Position numbers and translations under genes: made by a program. Below, piece after piece: positions 50,140 through 59,291 of a stretch of 64,000 nucleotides of DNA. The notes under the pieces are model-generated. The model was not told the DNA's origin. It saw nothing but the letters and a program-made list of their open reading frames with translations, and ran no database searches. The number at the start of each line of letters is the position of its first letter. Positions within the stretch are counted from its first letter, which is position 1. Source of the stretch: an uncultured Oscillospiraceae bacterium (GTDB lineage Bacteria; Bacillota; Clostridia; Oscillospirales; Oscillospiraceae); the NCBI GenBank assembly GCA_934636655.1, contig CAKUAS010000002.1, forward strand, positions 124,001 through 188,000, read 5' to 3'.

Positions 50140-52596
50140 TTAGCTTTTTGCAAGCTCGCAGAGGCGGCTGCGTTTTGTGCGTGTGTCGCCCTCTATGGAG
50201 AGCTTTGAGTATATCTGGTTGACGTACTGCTTCACGCTGCCCTCCGAGAGGTACAGCCTCTCGGCGATCTCGCGGTTTGAAAGCCTGTCGGATATGAGCG
50301 AAACTATCTCGCATTCGCGCGGCGTGAGCGCGGCGAGTGCCGCAGGGCATGCCTTTTCCGCTTGCCGCTCTTCCAGCATTGTTCCAAGCATCGCTATCTG
50401 CGGCGTAATGTCCGGAAGAGACTTTATGTATCCGTAGTTTTCCGCAAAGGGTGTAACAAAGCCGTCGGGTTCGGCATCGCTGAGTGCATGTGAAAGCAGT
50501 TTGCGGGCATCATCGTGCTTCCCAAGCATTTCGTACGCCGCAGCTGTCTGGATGCGGATATGCAGCGCAACAAGAGCATAATGCATAGCGTCACACATAC
50601 CCAGCAGCCCCTCGCTTCGCCCGATGACCGTGGCGTATGCGCCCTGCGCAAGATAGACCTGATTTTCGATCAGCTCCATCATGGGTTTGCCCGGCGCGAG
50701 GAAGTTTATAGTGTTCAGCCGATGCTCGGCGAACACGGGAGGTATCTTCTCGGGTCTGCGCAGAAGCGCGTAGTAATATGCGTTTATTGCGTTCCAGATA
50801 TGTATCCATGCTGCGTCGTGGCGGGAAAGCAGCACGGCGTAACGCTCCTCGGCGCTGTATCGCGGCGCCGTATCGGAAAAAAGCGATAGCCTGTACGCCA
50901 GAAAGTCGCAGCACAGGGCCATGTTTTCCTGCCCATTGCCGGCTATCTGCGCATAGGCGCTTTCAAGCGCTATCTGTGTGTCGGTAAAGCGCGAACGCAT
51001 GAAAGCGGCCTCTGCGTGCATGATCGTCTCCGCGCCCTGACCGTGCCCGCGAGTGACCTTGTAATAGTGAGGCATGCACTCATCCATCTCGGCAAGCTCA
51101 CTTTCGAGCCTGCCCGGTGAGCGGTGGAACATCATCAGCACCGACGGCGAGCCGAAGGTCCAGCCGCCGCTTGACTGAATGCTTATAGCAGGGTGCGACA
51201 TGCGCAGGCTCGCGCTGCGGTGCAGACGGCTCATGGCGCTTATGTCGTTATAGTAAAGAAAGCTGAGGATAAGGTCGCACTCGCCGAGAAGATCGCCGCG
51301 TTCGTTGTCCGGTATGTCGGGGTGTTCGTCGATCGAGCGGAGCAAAAGCTCCTTGAGCTCCATCATCTTCGGTATCTGCCGCCATGTGAACATTCGGCGC
51401 ATGAGAACAAGCAGCGCCGCCGGATGCTCCTTGAGTATATCCGCCGGACATTCGTCCAGAAACGACAGGACGTCGCTTGGGTCAAGCCCTGCCATCAGAA
51501 CACCGGCATCACTTTGGACGACTCGCAAAACAGCGTCAAAATTTCCGCTTTTCCTGTAGGCCGCGAGTGCGTGCAGGTATTGCCCGTGCGTTTCGTACCA
51601 CTCGCCGAAGCGATTGCGATACTGCCGCTGCTTTCCGGCGTCCATTGTGAAAAATACGCGCGCGGCGCACTCTTTCATCATGTGGTGAAAACGGAAGGTC
51701 ACGCCGTCGGGCAAGCGCTTTGCAAAGGCGTTCTGCTCCGTCAGAGCGGCGAGAAATATGCAGGTATTTTCGCTTTGGGTCACAAACTGTGCCATCTCCG
51801 CCGTGAACTCGTCGGCAAGACCCATGACGGCTATGAATTCTCGCTGCGTTTCCGGCAGCGGGTCTATCATGGCGGCGGTGAACATTGTGTAGATATCCGA
51901 GTTTTTATCCGGCAAAGCGCCATGCTCGGCTATTGTGCGCAGATTAAGATAAACCGCGGAAAACCAGCCCTCGCTGGAATACAAGAGCTGTTCAATCTGC
52001 TCGTCCGAAAGCTCGGAACCGCAGCGGTGGGCGTAAACGGCAAGCTCGGTGTGATTGAGCCTGAGCTGTTCAGTGCCTATCTGATAAACGCGGCTGCCGA
52101 GGCGCAATATCTCGGCCGCGGGCAAAAACCTGTCGCGGCTGGCAACGATGAGGTGAACATTTTTGGGCAGACGGTTTGCAAGCGTGCAGAAAAAGCCCGG
52201 TATTCGCCCGTCGGTCAGAAGATGAAAATCGTCGATGAAAATATAGCAGTCACGCTCGCCGTGAAGCTCGCGGCACAGATCGTCAATGAGAATGCCGCCG
52301 CCGGCTTTGTCGGACGGACATGCATATCCCAGGAGAAAATCAAAGCCTTCGTGCACAAACGCATCCTGCGCGCTTCTCCAGAAAACCGCGAGATTATCCG
52401 AATAAACGCTTATGCGGATAATGTGCGGCGCGTTAAGTTTGCTGCGCTGGGAAAGATACCAGTTCACAGCCGTCGTCTTGCCGTAGCCCATGGGCGCGAC
52501 GACCGTGGTCATGGCGCAATTGGCTATCGGGCGCAGGCTTTCCTGCAAGCGCTCGGATATGTAAACGGTATTCAAATTTCCCTTTCGCTTCGGCAT
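50140..52596 (-). CDS. MalT/LAL-type LuxR regulator
   Basis: A large signal-transducing activator of 818 residues: N-terminal STAND ATPase with Walker A APMGYGKTT (about 34-42) and Walker B CYIFIDDFHLL, a winged-helix region, a long helical TPR-like sensor domain, and a C-terminal LuxR DNA-binding domain (LTPRECEIVSLISDRLSNRE, IAERLYLSEGSVKQYVNQIY). Such proteins bind a small inducer and ATP and activate nearby operons. It follows the membrane-protein gene by 3 bp, so it is in the same operon as the FMN oxidase and could control it. The ligand is unknown. Confidence 0.92.
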   Translation of the reverse strand: MPKRKGNLNTVYISERLQESLRPIANCAMTTVVAPMGYGKTTAVNWYLSQRSKLNAPHIIRISVYSDNLAVFWRSAQDAFVHEGFDFLLGYACPSDKAGGGILIDDLCRELHGERDCYIFIDDFHLLTDGRIPGFFCTLANRLPKNVHLIVASRDRFLPAAEILRLGSRVYQIGTEQLRLNHTELAVYAHRCGSELSDEQIEQLLYSSEGWFSAVYLNLRTIAEHGALPDKNSDIYTMFTAAMIDPLPETQREFIAVMGLADEFTAEMAQFVTQSENTCIFLAALTEQNAFAKRLPDGVTFRFHHMMKECAARVFFTMDAGKQRQYRNRFGEWYETHGQYLHALAAYRKSGNFDAVLRVVQSDAGVLMAGLDPSDVLSFLDECPADILKEHPAALLVLMRRMFTWRQIPKMMELKELLLRSIDEHPDIPDNERGDLLGECDLILSFLYYNDISAMSRLHRSASLRMSHPAISIQSSGGWTFGSPSVLMMFHRSPGRLESELAEMDECMPHYYKVTRGHGQGAETIMHAEAAFMRSRFTDTQIALESAYAQIAGNGQENMALCCDFLAYRLSLFSDTAPRYSAEERYAVLLSRHDAAWIHIWNAINAYYYALLRRPEKIPPVFAEHRLNTINFLAPGKPMMELIENQVYLAQGAYATVIGRSEGLLGMCDAMHYALVALHIRIQTAAAYEMLGKHDDARKLLSHALSDAEPDGFVTPFAENYGYIKSLPDITPQIAMLGTMLEERQAEKACPAALAALTPRECEIVSLISDRLSNREIAERLYLSEGSVKQYVNQIYSKLSIEGDTRTKRSRLCELAKS

Positions 52597-52599
52597 AAA

Positions 52600-53088
52600 T
52601 TAAACCTCTCGAGGTATCTTTTTGAAAAACAAAAAATAAATAAGTACGGCATTTATGAGCCAGTTGAATATGTCGGGATCGCCGAACATGAAAAAGTTCA
52701 AAACGATGGAGACGAGCACGATGCCAACGGAAATCAGCTTTCCCAGCGTGCCCGGCTGCTTTGCCATCCAGGTGAAATACGCAAGGACCGGTGAACAGAG
52801 CGCAAACACCGTCCAGCCGATGATAAAGCGTTCACCGTAAACGCCGTGAGTCAGTATCGCAACGGCGTAGTATGTTGCCAGCATACCGAGGCAGAACGGC
52901 AGAATGTTTAGCGCCGCGGCCTTTTTCGTCGGACTGTATATGGCGATAAGCGTGCCGAGGAGTATCCACACCGACATTTGCGAGAATATCTCGCCGAGGT
53001 TTTCGCAGTAGATATCCATAAAGCGCGCCGCCGCGCCGAGAATAAGGCCGCATATGAGCATTGAAAATGGGTTTAAAAGCCTCCGCAT
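52600..53088 (-). CDS. Hypothetical six-helix membrane protein
   Basis: A 162-residue, very hydrophobic protein with about six transmembrane helices and no loops of note (FSMLICGLILGAAARFMDIY at the start, FGDPDIFNWLINAVLIYFLF near the end). It resembles small uncharacterised Clostridia membrane proteins annotated only as hypothetical. The start at 53088 overlaps the oxidase stop codon by one base (TAATG), showing translational coupling. It may be a transporter or a membrane partner of the oxidase. Confidence 0.75.
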   Translation of the reverse strand: MRRLLNPFSMLICGLILGAAARFMDIYCENLGEIFSQMSVWILLGTLIAIYSPTKKAAALNILPFCLGMLATYYAVAILTHGVYGERFIIGWTVFALCSPVLAYFTWMAKQPGTLGKLISVGIVLVSIVLNFFMFGDPDIFNWLINAVLIYFLFFKKIPREV

Positions 53089-54110
53089 TATTTTGCGAGG
53101 AAGATGTTTTCTTCGCCGATATCGGCCAGCGTGGGAGTGCCGCACATATTCATCGTGTCGCGCAGCTGGGAGACTATCCTGTCCATATAGACCTTGAAGC
53201 CCTCCGCGCCCTCGGCGTAGATGAAGGGAACGACGGGGCGGCCGATCAGCACGCCGTCAGCGCCCAGGGCGATTGCTTTGAACACGTCAACGCCGCTGCG
53301 GATGCCGCCGTCGACGAAGATCTTGACCTTGCCCTTGACGGCCTTTGCGATAGCGGGAAGGACCTCCGCGGTCGCCGGAGTGCAGCCCTGAACTCTGCCG
53401 CCGTGGTTGGATACGACGATCGCGCTCACGCCGGCTTCGACAGCCTTTTCCGCTCCCTTGACCGTCATGATGCCTTTGATGATAAACGGCATGTTTGCGT
53501 AGGATATGATCTCGCGCATCTCGTCAACGGACTTTGAGCCTGCGCTGGGGCCGAGCTTTTTAAGGAAGGGAAGACCTGCGCCGTCGACGTCCATCGCGAC
53601 AGCGAATATATCGTGAGATTTTACATAGTCGAGCTTTTCAAAAACAATATCCTTGCTCCAGGGCTTTATCGTCGGAATGCCGATGCCGCCGATTTTGGCC
53701 ATTTCGTCTACTGCGTCGGGGATGAGCTCTTTAAACTCTCCGTCGCCTGTCATGGCGCAGATACCGTAGTCGGCCGCGGCGTTTACGAGCGTGCGGTTGT
53801 AGGTCACATCGTCGTATTTATCACCGTAGTGCAGGGGCAGAGCACCGAGCGGGGCGATGAAAACAGGGGCGGAGAACTTTTTGCCGAACAGCTCAAAGCT
53901 CGTGTCGGCCTCCGAGTTAGGGCACAGTGTGTCCATGTTGACGAATATCTCCTGCCACTTGTCATAGTTGCGTGCGGCGGTGTTGCCGGGGATCTTGCTG
54001 CCCGGGCCGGGGACGCAGTTGCCGCAGGCTCTGCCGTTGCAGACGGGACAAGCCTTGCAGTACGGACCCATCAGTCCCGCCGCTTTTTTGAGAATTTCGT
54101 TGTAATCCAT
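53088..54110 (-). CDS. FMN-dependent alpha-hydroxyacid oxidase/dehydrogenase-like protein with Cys-rich N-terminus
   Basis: The 340 residues form an FMN TIM barrel related to lactate oxidase, glycolate oxidase and isopentenyl-diphosphate isomerase 2. The active-site motif VVSNHGGRVQG supplies His and Arg, and KIFVDGGIRSGVDVFKAIAL and GVLIGRP bind FMN phosphate. Unlike the oxidases it has an N-terminal cysteine cluster, C18-x2-C21-x2-C24-x4-C29-x2-C32, which could hold an iron-sulfur cluster. In an anaerobe it is more likely a dehydrogenase than an O2-using oxidase. The gene starts after AGGAGGT and overlaps the membrane-protein gene by one base. Substrate unknown. Confidence 0.82.
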   Translation of the reverse strand: MDYNEILKKAAGLMGPYCKACPVCNGRACGNCVPGPGSKIPGNTAARNYDKWQEIFVNMDTLCPNSEADTSFELFGKKFSAPVFIAPLGALPLHYGDKYDDVTYNRTLVNAAADYGICAMTGDGEFKELIPDAVDEMAKIGGIGIPTIKPWSKDIVFEKLDYVKSHDIFAVAMDVDGAGLPFLKKLGPSAGSKSVDEMREIISYANMPFIIKGIMTVKGAEKAVEAGVSAIVVSNHGGRVQGCTPATAEVLPAIAKAVKGKVKIFVDGGIRSGVDVFKAIALGADGVLIGRPVVPFIYAEGAEGFKVYMDRIVSQLRDTMNMCGTPTLADIGEENIFLAK

Positions 54111-54143
54111 AATTGTACCTCCTGTGTACAGCTTATATATTGA

Positions 54144-55025
54144 TCAGACACCGGTCAGGTCAAAATCCGGTATCATGTCGTCTGTTGCAGAGCACGGCTC
54201 CTGCCAGAAGCCGTTACATATGCCTCGCTCTGTCATATACTCGACGAGCGCGTCGTTTTCCTCCACCGTGACGGTTTTCTGGAGCTCGGGGAAACGCTCG
54301 GTGTTCGGCATGGGCGTGTACTGTGACATGAGAGAGAACAGTATATCGTCGCCGGGGAAATTACCGGCAACAAAATCTATCACCGCGCGGCTGTTGTCCG
54401 CCGCTCCGGGCAAAATGAGGTGGCGAATAAGAACGCCGGATCGGAGCATATCCTCTTCGTCGAGCTCAAACGGCCCGACCTGACGGAACATTTCGTATAT
54501 TGCCGAGCGCGCGACCTCGGGATAATCGGGCGCTGCCGAGTAGCGTGCTGCCAGAGCCGAGTCCATGTATTTGAAGTCCGGCATATATATCTGTACGAGC
54601 CCCTCGAGCTTTTTCAAGCTCTCGACGCTGTCATAGCCGGAGCTGTTCCACGCGACGGGAATATCAAGCTTCGCGCGCTCAAGCGCTTTTACGATCGCGT
54701 CGGTGTAGTGCGTCGGCGTTACGAGGTTGATGTTGTGAACACCCTTGTCCCGAAGCTCGAGGAATATATCCGAAAGCCGCTCGACGGTGACTGTCTTGCC
54801 GAGCCTTGCGCGGCTTATCTCGTGGTTCTGGCAGAATACGCATTTGAGATTACAGCCGGAGAAAAACACCGTTCCGCTGCCGTGCTCCCCGCTTATGCAC
54901 GGCTCCTCACCGTAGTGCGGCGCGGCGCGTGCGACGAGCGGCAGGGAAGGACAGGCGCAGACTCCCCCCGGGAGATGTTCGGTTCTTTCTGCGCCGCAGC
55001 GGCGCGGACAGGCGTTACAGATCAT
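54144..55025 (-). CDS. Radical SAM protein, PflA-like
   Basis: A 293-residue radical SAM enzyme. The cluster-binding CxxxCxxC motif is SGCNLKCVFCQNHEISR (Cys58, Cys62, Cys65). An N-terminal group of cysteines (CNACPRRCG and VCACP) may hold a second Fe-S cluster. It matches the pyruvate-formate-lyase-activating-enzyme-like (YqeR/AmmeMemo-type) proteins that lack an adjacent glycyl-radical enzyme. No glycyl-radical enzyme gene is near, so it may act on a distant target or modify another substrate. It is 33 bp upstream of the FMN oxidase on the same strand. Confidence 0.86.
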   Translation of the reverse strand: MICNACPRRCGAERTEHLPGGVCACPSLPLVARAAPHYGEEPCISGEHGSGTVFFSGCNLKCVFCQNHEISRARLGKTVTVERLSDIFLELRDKGVHNINLVTPTHYTDAIVKALERAKLDIPVAWNSSGYDSVESLKKLEGLVQIYMPDFKYMDSALAARYSAAPDYPEVARSAIYEMFRQVGPFELDEEDMLRSGVLIRHLILPGAADNSRAVIDFVAGNFPGDDILFSLMSQYTPMPNTERFPELQKTVTVEENDALVEYMTERGICNGFWQEPCSATDDMIPDFDLTGV

Positions 55026-55217
55026 TTTCGGCCTCTTAAAATTATATCAAAATGTGCACATTGCCGGTTTGACACGCGTTTGCGGTGCTTGCCGGAGAGT
55101 GAAGTTGTCAAAATTGCAACAAATCAGAAAAACTTAAAAAAAGTTCATCTTTTTCGGGAAAAATGTGCTAATATATACGTGTAAAACAGATATTTGATAA
55201 CGAAACGGGATAAGATA

Positions 55218-55706
55218 ATGCTGAATATAGTTCTTCTTGAGCCGGAGATACCGCATAACACGGGTGCGATAGCGCGAACCTGCGCGGTCACTGGTGCAAG
55301 GCTCCATCTTATAAAGCCTCTCGGCTTTGATATTTCCGACAAAGCCGTCAAGCGCTGCGGCCTTGATTACTGGCATCTGGTCGATATAAGCGTATACGAA
55401 AACTTTGACGAGTATCTCGAAAAAAACGGCGACGAGAACCTGTGGCTTGCAACGACCAAAGCGCCGCACGCGTATTTTGAGGCAGACCTCTCGACAGAAA
55501 CAGTCAGCATAATGCTCGGCAAGGAGACAGCAGGACTTCCCGAGGAGCTGCGCATGAAGTATTATGACCGCTGCATACGGATCCCGATGGTGAGCGAAGC
55601 CCGCAGTCTGAACCTTTCAAACTCGGCCGCCATTTTGGCCTATGAGGCCCTCCGTCAGCAGGGCTTCCCCGGCCTTCAGGACACAGGCTCTATGGCCGAA
55701 TCATAA
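55218..55706 (+). CDS. trmL: tRNA (cytidine/uridine-34-2'-O)-methyltransferase
   Basis: A SPOUT-class methyltransferase modifying the wobble base of tRNA-Leu with SAM. The 162 residues include the EPEIPHNTGAIARTCAVTGA motif, the knot motif MLGKETAGLPEEL and IPMVSEARSLNLSNSAAILA. Length fits TrmL. The ATG at 55218 is chosen since homology begins at MLNIVLLEPEIP; an in-frame ATA-rich stretch upstream is untranslated. The 55026-55217 region is AT-rich and must hold the promoter, though no clear box stands out. Confidence 0.93.
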   Translation: MLNIVLLEPEIPHNTGAIARTCAVTGARLHLIKPLGFDISDKAVKRCGLDYWHLVDISVYENFDEYLEKNGDENLWLATTKAPHAYFEADLSTETVSIMLGKETAGLPEELRMKYYDRCIRIPMVSEARSLNLSNSAAILAYEALRQQGFPGLQDTGSMAES

Positions 55707-55734
55707 CAGTTATCTATTAATTTTTCAATACCGT

Positions 55735-55750
55735 GTCGGAATTTTCCGAC
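55735..55750. promoter_or_regulatory. Palindrome in the pgk leader
   Basis: GTCGGAA-TT-TTCCGAC, a perfect 7-bp dyad ending 3 bases before the AAGGAG of pgk. It may be an operator or an mRNA hairpin near the ribosome-binding site. Confidence 0.4.
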
Positions 55751-55766
55751 GGAAAGGAGCTTTATC

Positions 55767-56960
55767 ATGAATTACAACAAGAAAAGCGTGCTCGATGCGG
55801 ATGTTAAGGGCAAGAAGGTGCTTCTGCGCTGTGACTTTAACGTCCCCCAGAACAAGGAGACAGGCGAGATAACCAGCGATAAGCGCATCGTTGCAGCTCT
55901 GCCTACGATAAAGTATCTGCTGGATAACGGCGCTGCCGTTATCGCATGCTCTCATCTCGGCAAACCCAAGGGCGAGTGGAAGGAAAAGCTCACGCTCGCT
56001 CCTGTTGCAAAGCACCTTTCCGAGCTGCTCGGTATGGATGTTATTTTTGCGAAGGACATAATCGGAGAGGATGCACAGGCAAAGGCCGCAGCGCTCAAGC
56101 CCGGCCAGATCATGCTGCTTGAAAACCTCCGCTTCGATATCCGCGAGGAGAAAAACGGCGATGATTTCGCAAAGGCACTCAGCGGTATGGCGGACATCTA
56201 TGTCTCCGACGCATTCGGCACCGTGCACCGCGCCCACGCTTCCACCGCAGGCGTTGCAAAGTATCTGCCTGCATATGCAGGACTTCTCGTTGAGAAGGAG
56301 CTTTCTGTCATGGGCAAGGCGCTGGATGATCCCGCGCGTCCCTTCGTTGCAGTTCTCGGCGGCGCTAAGGTATCCGACAAGATCGGTGTCATAAACAATC
56401 TGCTTGACAAGGCAGACACCGTTATCATCGGCGGCGGTATGGCTTATACATTCATAAAAGCAATGGGTCACGGCATCGGCAATTCCCTGCTCGAGGCCGA
56501 TAAACTCGACTACGCGCTCGAAATGCTCGCAAAGGCAAAGGAAAAGAACGTTCAGCTTCTTCTGCCTGTTGATACCGCTATCGGCAATGAATTCAAGGCC
56601 GACTGTGAGAAGAAGATAGTTTCCGTCGACGCTATCCCCGACGGCTGGATGGGGCTTGATATCGGACCTGAAACCGTAGAGCTTTTCTCAAATGCCATCA
56701 AAAACGCAAAAACCGTCGTCTGGAACGGACCTATGGGAGTTTTCGAGTTTGAAGCTTTCGCAGAGGGTACCAAGGCCGTCGCAAAAGCGCTGGCCGAATC
56801 CGGCGCCGTGACCATCGTCGGCGGCGGCGACAGTGCGGCTGCCGTTGAGCAGCTCGGCTTTGCCGACAAGATGACCCATATCTCCACCGGCGGCGGCGCA
56901 TCCCTCGAATTCCTCGAAGGCCGCGAGCTCCCCGGCGTTGCATGTTTGCAGGATAAATAA
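55767..56960 (+). CDS. pgk: Phosphoglycerate kinase
   Basis: Catalyses 1,3-bisphosphoglycerate + ADP to 3-phosphoglycerate + ATP in glycolysis. The 397 residues show RCDFNVPQNK at the N-terminus, the substrate-binding RIVAALPTIKYLLDNGA region and the nucleotide-binding GGGDSAAAVEQLG and HISTGGGASLEFLEGRELPG near the C-terminus. AAAGGAG lies before the ATG. It is first in the operon pgk-tpiA-gpmI-eno; gapA, which usually precedes pgk, is not in the window. Confidence 0.98.
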   Translation: MNYNKKSVLDADVKGKKVLLRCDFNVPQNKETGEITSDKRIVAALPTIKYLLDNGAAVIACSHLGKPKGEWKEKLTLAPVAKHLSELLGMDVIFAKDIIGEDAQAKAAALKPGQIMLLENLRFDIREEKNGDDFAKALSGMADIYVSDAFGTVHRAHASTAGVAKYLPAYAGLLVEKELSVMGKALDDPARPFVAVLGGAKVSDKIGVINNLLDKADTVIIGGGMAYTFIKAMGHGIGNSLLEADKLDYALEMLAKAKEKNVQLLLPVDTAIGNEFKADCEKKIVSVDAIPDGWMGLDIGPETVELFSNAIKNAKTVVWNGPMGVFEFEAFAEGTKAVAKALAESGAVTIVGGGDSAAAVEQLGFADKMTHISTGGGASLEFLEGRELPGVACLQDK

Positions 56961-56985
56961 TGATCTCTTACAGGAGGCAAGGACT

Positions 56986-57765
56986 ATGAATACCAAATAC
57001 AGAAAAACGATAATAGCCGGCAACTGGAAGATGAATATGCTCGTTTCCGACGTAAAGCCCTTTATCGAGGAGCTCAAGCCACTCGTTCCCAAGACTAAAA
57101 GCTGTGAGACGGTTCTGTGCGTCCCTGCGGTGAACATCGCGGCGATGCTCAAGGCCGGCAAGGAAGCAAAGGTCATGGTCGGCGCGCAGGATGTCTCAAA
57201 ATTTGATAAGGGTGCGTACACGGGCGAAGTTTCCGCCTCTCAGCTTGCCGATGCCGGAGTTAAGTACTGCATCGTCGGCCATTCCGAACGCCGCCAATAT
57301 CACGGCGAGGACGATCTGCTCGTAAATGCCAAGACCAGCGCCCTCCTTGAGCACGGCATAAACCCCATTATCTGCGTGGGCGAGAGCCTTGAGCAGCGCG
57401 AGATGGAGCTCACCATGGCGCACATAAACTACCAGGTGCGTGCGGCACTGAACGGCGTTGACGCTGCATCTCTGCGCCGCTGCGTCATCGCATATGAGCC
57501 CATCTGGGCCATCGGCACAGGCAAGACCGCGACCAGCGAGCAGGCCGAGGAGGTCTGCCGAGAGATCCGCGCTATAATCCGTGATATGTACGGCGCACGT
57601 GTCGCGCGCGGCGTGAGCATCCTCTACGGCGGCAGTATGAACGCGAAGAACGCAGCCGAGCTTCTGGCACAGCCGGACGTTGACGGCGGCCTCATAGGCG
57701 GAGCATCGCTCAAGCCGGCGGACTTTGCGACAATCATCGCCGCAACGGGGGCAGAAAATGAGTAA
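56986..57765 (+). CDS. tpiA: Triose-phosphate isomerase
   Basis: Interconverts dihydroxyacetone phosphate and glyceraldehyde 3-phosphate. The 259 residues have the catalytic residues in the expected frames: Lys in AGNWKMN, His in IVGHSERR, Glu in AYEPIWAIGTGKT, and the phosphate-binding LYGGSMN and GGLIGGASL loops. The ATG at 56986 follows AGGAGG; an upstream in-frame ATG lies in the pgk 3' end. It is 25 bp after pgk and overlaps gpmI by 8 bp. Confidence 0.98.
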   Translation: MNTKYRKTIIAGNWKMNMLVSDVKPFIEELKPLVPKTKSCETVLCVPAVNIAAMLKAGKEAKVMVGAQDVSKFDKGAYTGEVSASQLADAGVKYCIVGHSERRQYHGEDDLLVNAKTSALLEHGINPIICVGESLEQREMELTMAHINYQVRAALNGVDAASLRRCVIAYEPIWAIGTGKTATSEQAEEVCREIRAIIRDMYGARVARGVSILYGGSMNAKNAAELLAQPDVDGGLIGGASLKPADFATIIAATGAENE

Positions 57766-59275
57766 GTGCGTTCTTGTTATCATGGACGGCTTCGGCATAG
57801 CTCCGGCAGGCGGCGGCAACGCAGTGAGCCTTGCGAAAAAGCCGAATCTTGACCGCATTTTTGCGGAAAATGCCCACACACAGCTGTCCGCATCCGGACT
57901 TGACGTCGGTCTGCCCGAGGGACAGATGGGCAACAGCGAGGTCGGACATACGAATATCGGCGCGGGCCGCGTCGTGTTTCAGGATCTGCCGCGCATAAAC
58001 AATGCTATTGCCGACGGAAGCTTTTTTGAAAACGCGGCCTATGTTAAGGCCATGGACGACGCAAAGGCGGGCGGTAAGGCTCTGCATGTTCTGGGCCTTT
58101 TGTCCGACGGCGGCGTACACAGTCATATAAATCACATGTTTGCCATCCTCGATATGGCAAAAAAACGCGGGCTTGAAAAGGTCTATGTCCACTGCTTCCT
58201 TGACGGACGCGACGTTCCGCCGAGAAGCGCCGTGGAATATGTAACGAAGCTTCGCGATAAGTGCGCCTCTCTCGGCAACGCGAAGATCGCGACGATACAG
58301 GGCCGCTTTTACGGCATGGACCGAGACAAGCGCTGGGAGCGCGTCGAGGCAGGCTACAACGCAATTGTCTGCGGCGAGGGCGCAATGAATCCCGACCCCG
58401 TCAAGGCCGTTGAGGACAGCTACGAGGCAAACGTCTCCGATGAGTTCGTAAAGCCCGTCGTCGTGTGTCCCGAGGGTATGATAAATGAGGGCGACAGCGT
58501 AATATTCATGAACTTCCGTCCCGACCGTGCGCGTGAAATGACATGGGCGCTTACCCTGCCGGAGTTCGACGGCTTTGCGCGTAAAAAGACCGTGTTCCCT
58601 CTGAGCTATGTCTGCACCGCGCAGTACGACGAGGCGCTCACGCTGCCGATAGCCTATCCACCTGAGAAGCTTGAGAGCACTATAGGCGAGATAGTCTCGG
58701 CAAAGGGCTTTAAGCAGTTTCGCGTCGCGGAAACGGAGAAGTATGCGCACGTCACGTTCTTCTTTAACGGCGGTGTCGAAAAGCCTTGCGAGGGAGAGGA
58801 AAGATGCCTCGTTCCGTCGCCGAAGAAGTTCCCGACCTATGACCTCATCCCGGAGATGAGCGCCGTTGAAGTCGCCGACAAATGCATTGAGGCGATAAAG
58901 AGCGATAAGTACGAGATGATAGTCTGCAACTTCGCAAACTGCGACATGGTCGGTCACACCGGCGTCCTCGACGCGGCGATAAAGGCCGTCGAAACGGTCG
59001 ATACCTGCATGGGCAGAGTGTACGACGCTGCAAAGAGCATGCCCGACACCGTGCTGTGCATTACCGCCGACCACGGCAACGCCGACTGCATGATAAACCC
59101 CGACGGAAAAATTAATACTCAGCATACTACCAATCCGGTTCCTTTTGTGGTATGCTGTGACGGTGTTAAGCTTCGTGAGGGCGGCCGCCTTTCGGATATC
59201 GCCCCGACGATGCTCGACATTATGAATATCGAAAAACCAAGCGTTATGAGCGGAAGCTCGCTGATAATCAAATAA
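57758..59275 (+). CDS. gpmI: 2,3-bisphosphoglycerate-independent phosphoglycerate mutase
   Basis: Interconverts 3- and 2-phosphoglycerate using two metal ions and a serine phospho-intermediate. The 505 residues have VIMDGFGIAP (metal-binding Asp), the active Ser in GQMGNSEVGHTNIGAGR, and ITADHGNADCM near the end. Length matches the family. It overlaps tpiA by 8 bp, so the two proteins are translated in tandem. Confidence 0.97.
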   Translation: MSKCVLVIMDGFGIAPAGGGNAVSLAKKPNLDRIFAENAHTQLSASGLDVGLPEGQMGNSEVGHTNIGAGRVVFQDLPRINNAIADGSFFENAAYVKAMDDAKAGGKALHVLGLLSDGGVHSHINHMFAILDMAKKRGLEKVYVHCFLDGRDVPPRSAVEYVTKLRDKCASLGNAKIATIQGRFYGMDRDKRWERVEAGYNAIVCGEGAMNPDPVKAVEDSYEANVSDEFVKPVVVCPEGMINEGDSVIFMNFRPDRAREMTWALTLPEFDGFARKKTVFPLSYVCTAQYDEALTLPIAYPPEKLESTIGEIVSAKGFKQFRVAETEKYAHVTFFFNGGVEKPCEGEERCLVPSPKKFPTYDLIPEMSAVEVADKCIEAIKSDKYEMIVCNFANCDMVGHTGVLDAAIKAVETVDTCMGRVYDAAKSMPDTVLCITADHGNADCMINPDGKINTQHTTNPVPFVVCCDGVKLREGGRLSDIAPTMLDIMNIEKPSVMSGSSLIIK

Positions 59276-59291
59276 AAGGAGAGCACAAATC

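Noticed and set aside
51193..52794. Open frame of 533 codons on the plus strand
   Set aside because: Antisense to the LuxR-type regulator; no domain and no ribosome-binding site.
54420..55184. 254-codon plus-strand open frame
   Set aside because: Antisense to the radical SAM gene, which has a full cluster-binding motif; no domain in the plus frame.
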